DNA of 64,000 nucleotides, taken from assembly GCA_020832465.1 (NCBI GenBank), contig JAFIER010000200.1:1-64000 (forward strand), in the 5' to 3' direction. The notes under the pieces were generated by a model. It made no database searches. It saw only the letters and a list, made by a program, of their open reading frames with translations, and was not told where the DNA came from. Both the position numbers and the translations under genes were made by a program. Positions 61,481-64,000 of this stretch are shown piece by piece (within the stretch, counting starts at the first letter, position 1; each line of letters starts with the position of its first letter). The stretch comes from Bernardetiaceae bacterium (GTDB taxonomy: Bacteria; Bacteroidota; Bacteroidia; Cytophagales; Bernardetiaceae).

Positions 61481-62410
61481 CTATTCGGTAAGAAAAAAGC
61501 CATCTTCTCCTTGTTTTTGATAAAGAGGCATAAGCAAAAAGCTATCTTTATGGGCAAAAATACCGCCTTTCCGGTCAGTAGCGAGTAGTTCACCCTTTCT
61601 TACAAAGTCAAAATTTCGGAATCCTGGTTTCATAGCAAAATTATCCTTAGGCTTGATGTGATGTACATAGTGTACGTCTAAAAACTTAGGCACAGCGCAT
61701 TCGCTTACGAGCTTATCTATTCCTGCTTTTTCTACAATATTTTGTGGTAATACATGGGTTTCTATCATATCGAGGTGCTCGAGTGTGCGCCATACAGCGA
61801 GTATGATATTATAAAAAGCCTCTGGGTCTTGATGCAATCCGCCTTCGAAGGCAAAAGATTCATAATCGAGTGTATCTAAGTATTTCATAGCCATGCCTTT
61901 GAGTTTGCCTGCAAGCCCTGTAATTATGGGTGCACCTAATCCTTGCAATACGCGTACATCAGAAGTATCCGTAGCAATTGCAAAAACACCATTAGCCCCA
62001 GATGTGGTATGCAAATCTAAAAAAACTCTTCTTTGGTATTTTTGATGTGGGATAGCATGAATAACCTGGAGCAACTCGGCAAGTTCTTGATGCTCTGGGC
62101 TATCTTTTTTGTGTTTTTCTATGTTGTGTATAGTCTCGAGATGCCAAATTCGGTTGAGGTCGTATTGTATGCCTCTTTCGTTTATCATATATGCTTTTCT
62201 GTTGCCTAAGAGTGCTATGAGCCGTCCTTTTATTGGAATTTGATTGGACTCTAAATATTCAAAAATATAACGAAGTGCCTTTAATCCTGCAATTTCATTG
62301 CCGTGCAAGCATGCAGTGATGAGCAGTAGCGTTTGCTGTGGCTCGCCTGCTACGTCGCCAATAATGCGGGCGGGTATCTCCTCGTTAGAAGGTAGGGATT
62401 CGAGAGTCAT
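61481..62410 (-). CDS. Succinylglutamate desuccinylase/aspartoacylase family protein
   Basis: 309 residues. The zinc site is LLITACLHGNEIAGLKALRYI (HxxE), with the second ligand His later in FLDLHTTSGANG, and the family's NP-type segment LIALLGNRKAYMINERGIQYDLNRIW. Members deacylate N-acyl amino acids (AstE, AspA) or peptides. No arginine-catabolism ast genes are nearby, so AstE itself cannot be claimed. A small (GT)-rich stretch lies just upstream (62415-62433). Confidence 0.85.
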   Translation of the reverse strand: MTLESLPSNEEIPARIIGDVAGEPQQTLLLITACLHGNEIAGLKALRYIFEYLESNQIPIKGRLIALLGNRKAYMINERGIQYDLNRIWHLETIHNIEKHKKDSPEHQELAELLQVIHAIPHQKYQRRVFLDLHTTSGANGVFAIATDTSDVRVLQGLGAPIITGLAGKLKGMAMKYLDTLDYESFAFEGGLHQDPEAFYNIILAVWRTLEHLDMIETHVLPQNIVEKAGIDKLVSECAVPKFLDVHYVHHIKPKDNFAMKPGFRNFDFVRKGELLATDRKGGIFAHKDSFLLMPLYQKQGEDGFFLTE

Positions 62411-62572
62411 ATAGGTATGTGTGTGTGTGTATATGTATGGGTTAAATCACTAAGCAAGGGTATTATTCAATCTTAGTACTCACAGCTCAGGCAGAATGAT
62501 TAGAGTTTTAAATTCTGCTCAAATAGAAATTCATAATGAATATAAACTATTTTAGCACAATTACTTAGAAAC

Positions 62573-62614
62573 AAAAAAAACATTTGCTTCAAAGGTTTTT
62601 CTTTGAAGCAAATG
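62573..62614 (-). terminator. Intrinsic terminator of lipA
   Basis: CATTTGCTTCAAAG and CTTTGAAGCAAATG are perfect 14-bp arms around GTTTTT. The A-run on the left becomes the U-tract of the leftward transcript. Confidence 0.88.
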
Positions 62615-62659
62615 CAAATTACAAAAACTTATAGATATTATAAAGTCTTAGGTATTTTT

Positions 62660-63541
62660 TTATACGTTTACGTGGCGTTCGGCATGATAAGAAGAGCGTA
62701 CTAATGGGCCTGATTCTACGTATTTAAGTCCTCTTCTAAGTCCTTCTTCACGATAAAAATCAAAGATTTCGGGGTGTATGTATTCTGCCACTTCAATGTG
62801 CATTTTAGTAGGTTGCAAATACTGCCCAATGGTAAGGATATCACAGCCGTTAGCTACGATATCGTCCATGAGTTGTAATACTTCTTCTTTTGTTTCTCCT
62901 AAGCCGACCATAATTCCTGTTTTTGTACGTTTTCCGTAATCTTTTGTACGTTGAATTTGCTCGAGGCTTCTGTTGTAGCGCGCTTGTGGGCGTACTTTTC
63001 TATAGAGCGATGCTACGGTTTCCATATTGTGAGAAACGACTTCTTGGCCTGCTGAAATCATGCGTTCAAGAGCGTCCCAGCTTGATTTTACATCAGGGAT
63101 TAGGGTTTCTATGGTAGTCTGTGGCGAGAGTTCTTTGATAGCTCTGACGGTTTGATACCAAATTTCTGCGCCTCTGTCTTTTCTTTCGTCTCGGTTTACG
63201 GAAGTAAGCACTGCATGTTTGACTTCCATGAGTTTGATGGCTTCTGCTACTCTTCGGGGTTCGTCTTCGTCGTACTCTGGCGGTTTTCCTGTTTGTACGG
63301 CACAGAAAGAGCACCCACGCGTACAAACATTACCGAGTATCATAAAAGTAGCCGTACCTGCGCCCCAGCATTCTCCCATATTGGGGCAGTTGCCGCTTTC
63401 GCAAATGGTATGGAGTTTATATTCGTCGACGAGCGAACGTACGTGCTTAAAGTTTTTACCATAAGGGAGCTTCACACGCAGCCAATCAGGTTTTTTAGCA
63501 CGGGTTTTAGATTCTGGATTTATTACAGGTAAATCTATCAT
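62660..63541 (-). CDS. lipA: Lipoyl synthase
   Basis: 293 residues. The auxiliary cluster motif is [13 protein letters not shown] (Cx4Cx5C) and the radical-SAM motif CTRGCSFC (Cx3Cx2C). [63 protein letters not shown] and a C-terminal [12 protein letters not shown] follow. It inserts two sulfur atoms into protein-bound octanoyl groups to make lipoyl. No lipB is adjacent. A TPR-protein gene precedes it on the same strand, 205 bp away. Confidence 0.97.
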   Translation of the reverse strand: MIDLPVINPESKTRAKKPDWLRVKLPYGKNFKHVRSLVDEYKLHTICESGNCPNMGECWGAGTATFMILGNVCTRGCSFCAVQTGKPPEYDEDEPRRVAEAIKLMEVKHAVLTSVNRDERKDRGAEIWYQTVRAIKELSPQTTIETLIPDVKSSWDALERMISAGQEVVSHNMETVASLYRKVRPQARYNRSLEQIQRTKDYGKRTKTGIMVGLGETKEEVLQLMDDIVANGCDILTIGQYLQPTKMHIEVAEYIHPEIFDFYREEGLRRGLKYVESGPLVRSSYHAERHVNV

Positions 63542-63746
63542 AGACGTTTTGTATTTATCGTTGTTTTATGTACAAAAAAGCATAAACCTCATTGCTGTTG
63601 CACTTGCTTTATGCTATATTTTCGGTATTAACGGCTTTGCATAGCTTGCTGTTTGATATTTTGCGTTTAAAACATTTTTTATTTATTTATCATTCCTTAA
63701 AGTAGCGTATAGGTATCAATTTTTTTGGGTTATTGAACATAGCTAC

Positions 63747-64000
63747 CTACTGGCTTCTCAGGGAGTCTTGTTCAGCTCTTTTCAAAGAATCGGCTTGGGC
63801 TTCTTTTCTTCTTTTGACCCTTTCCATCATATCAATAAGGTATTGAGGGGAGTTTTTATACTCTTCGTACTCGAGCTTTTTTTGGCAATTAGCTAAGGCT
63901 TGTGGTATATATTGATTTTCAGGTAGTAATGCAATGGCTTTGTTGTAGTAATCAACGGCTTTGTTGAAGGATTTAAGTTTGTTAGCCCCTTTTTGATATG
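63747..64000 (-). CDS. TPR-like protein, C-terminal part (cut by window edge)
   Basis: 83 residues before a TAG stop at 63747-63749; the gene continues beyond the right edge. The reading YQKGANKLKSFNKAVDYYNKAIALLPEN looks like one TPR unit (A and B helices with YNKAI and ALLPEN), followed by CQKKLEYEEYKNSPQYLIDMMERVKRRKEAQADSLKRAEQDSLRSQ, a charged helical C-terminus. It is too short for a start call. A tetratricopeptide protein is likely. Confidence 0.75.
   Translation of the reverse strand, partial: YQKGANKLKSFNKAVDYYNKAIALLPENQYIPQALANCQKKLEYEEYKNSPQYLIDMMERVKRRKEAQADSLKRAEQDSLRSQ

Overview
The window is chromosomal DNA from a member of the Bacteroidota, most likely of the order Cytophagales. 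Supporting signs are a gliding-motility lipoprotein (GldJ), a PorT-type type IX secretion system (T9SS) protein, a T9SS C-terminal sorting domain, many lipoproteins, lineage-restricted DUF4290, DUF1573 and DUF4112 genes, AT-rich intergenic DNA, little or no Shine-Dalgarno sequence, and several TAnnTTTG -7 boxes. There is no prophage, complete insertion sequence, CRISPR array or rRNA operon. Gene order looks like core genome in small transcription units.

Layout. 1-1799 (minus): start of the ATP synthase operon (AtpI-like protein, atpB, 5' end of atpE). 2481-4548 (plus): a lipoprotein and two Skp/OmpH chaperones. 5229-10093: mutL, a DUF457-type membrane hydrolase and a three-PAS signalling protein that has a phosphoacceptor-like helix but no ATPase domain. 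10192-14062: an SDR without the catalytic Tyr/Lys, a CapA-type phosphoesterase and a dihydroorotase-like protein without metal ligands. 14460-18231 (plus): a large membrane/TPR protein and a LysM protein. 18445-21623 (minus): grpE, dnaJ, a TPMT-type methyltransferase, purS and a DUF1573 protein. 22406-27724 (plus): a low-complexity secreted protein, a FadL-like porin, gldJ and nadD. 27715-34493 (minus): suhB, a secreted protein, three tRNAs, phaB and a GH3/beta-lactamase fusion. 34660-39557 (plus): an NadR-type kinase, a lone nuoK, a small HNH protein, a J-domain-like protein, an Lrp/AsnC regulator, a DUF1684 lipoprotein and a lone TRAP small permease. 39572-45643: a transglutaminase-like protein, a DUF4290 protein, a CNB/DUF1232/DUF4112 operon and a secreted protein. 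45870-48970: ubiE overlapping porT, then tyrS. 49240-53688: paired lipoproteins, HMG-CoA reductase, a lipoprotein and a DECR-type reductase. 53873-64000: a sortilin-like T9SS cargo lipoprotein, hemB, mutS2, a GH24 lysozyme, an AstE-like protein, lipA and a TPR protein cut by the window edge.

The gaps between genes hold the most unusual content. One family of about 105-125 bp elements has terminal inverted repeats (CATACTACTATACATT-like), internal hairpins and, at three sites, flanking direct repeats of 9 bp. These are miniature transposable elements, with about nine further decayed or partial copies. A second family is a stand-alone palindrome (core AACTAACAG ... CTGTTAGTT) that lies only at 3' ends of genes and mostly lacks a U-tract. 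A 14-unit TCTA microsatellite lies 12 bp before the nadD start codon.

Several proteins have telling active-site losses: DnaJ keeps zinc centre II only, MutL has a weakened endonuclease site, and the dihydroorotase-like protein, one SDR and the MinD-like domain of the CNB protein lack key residues. All family assignments come from reading motifs by eye; no database search was run.
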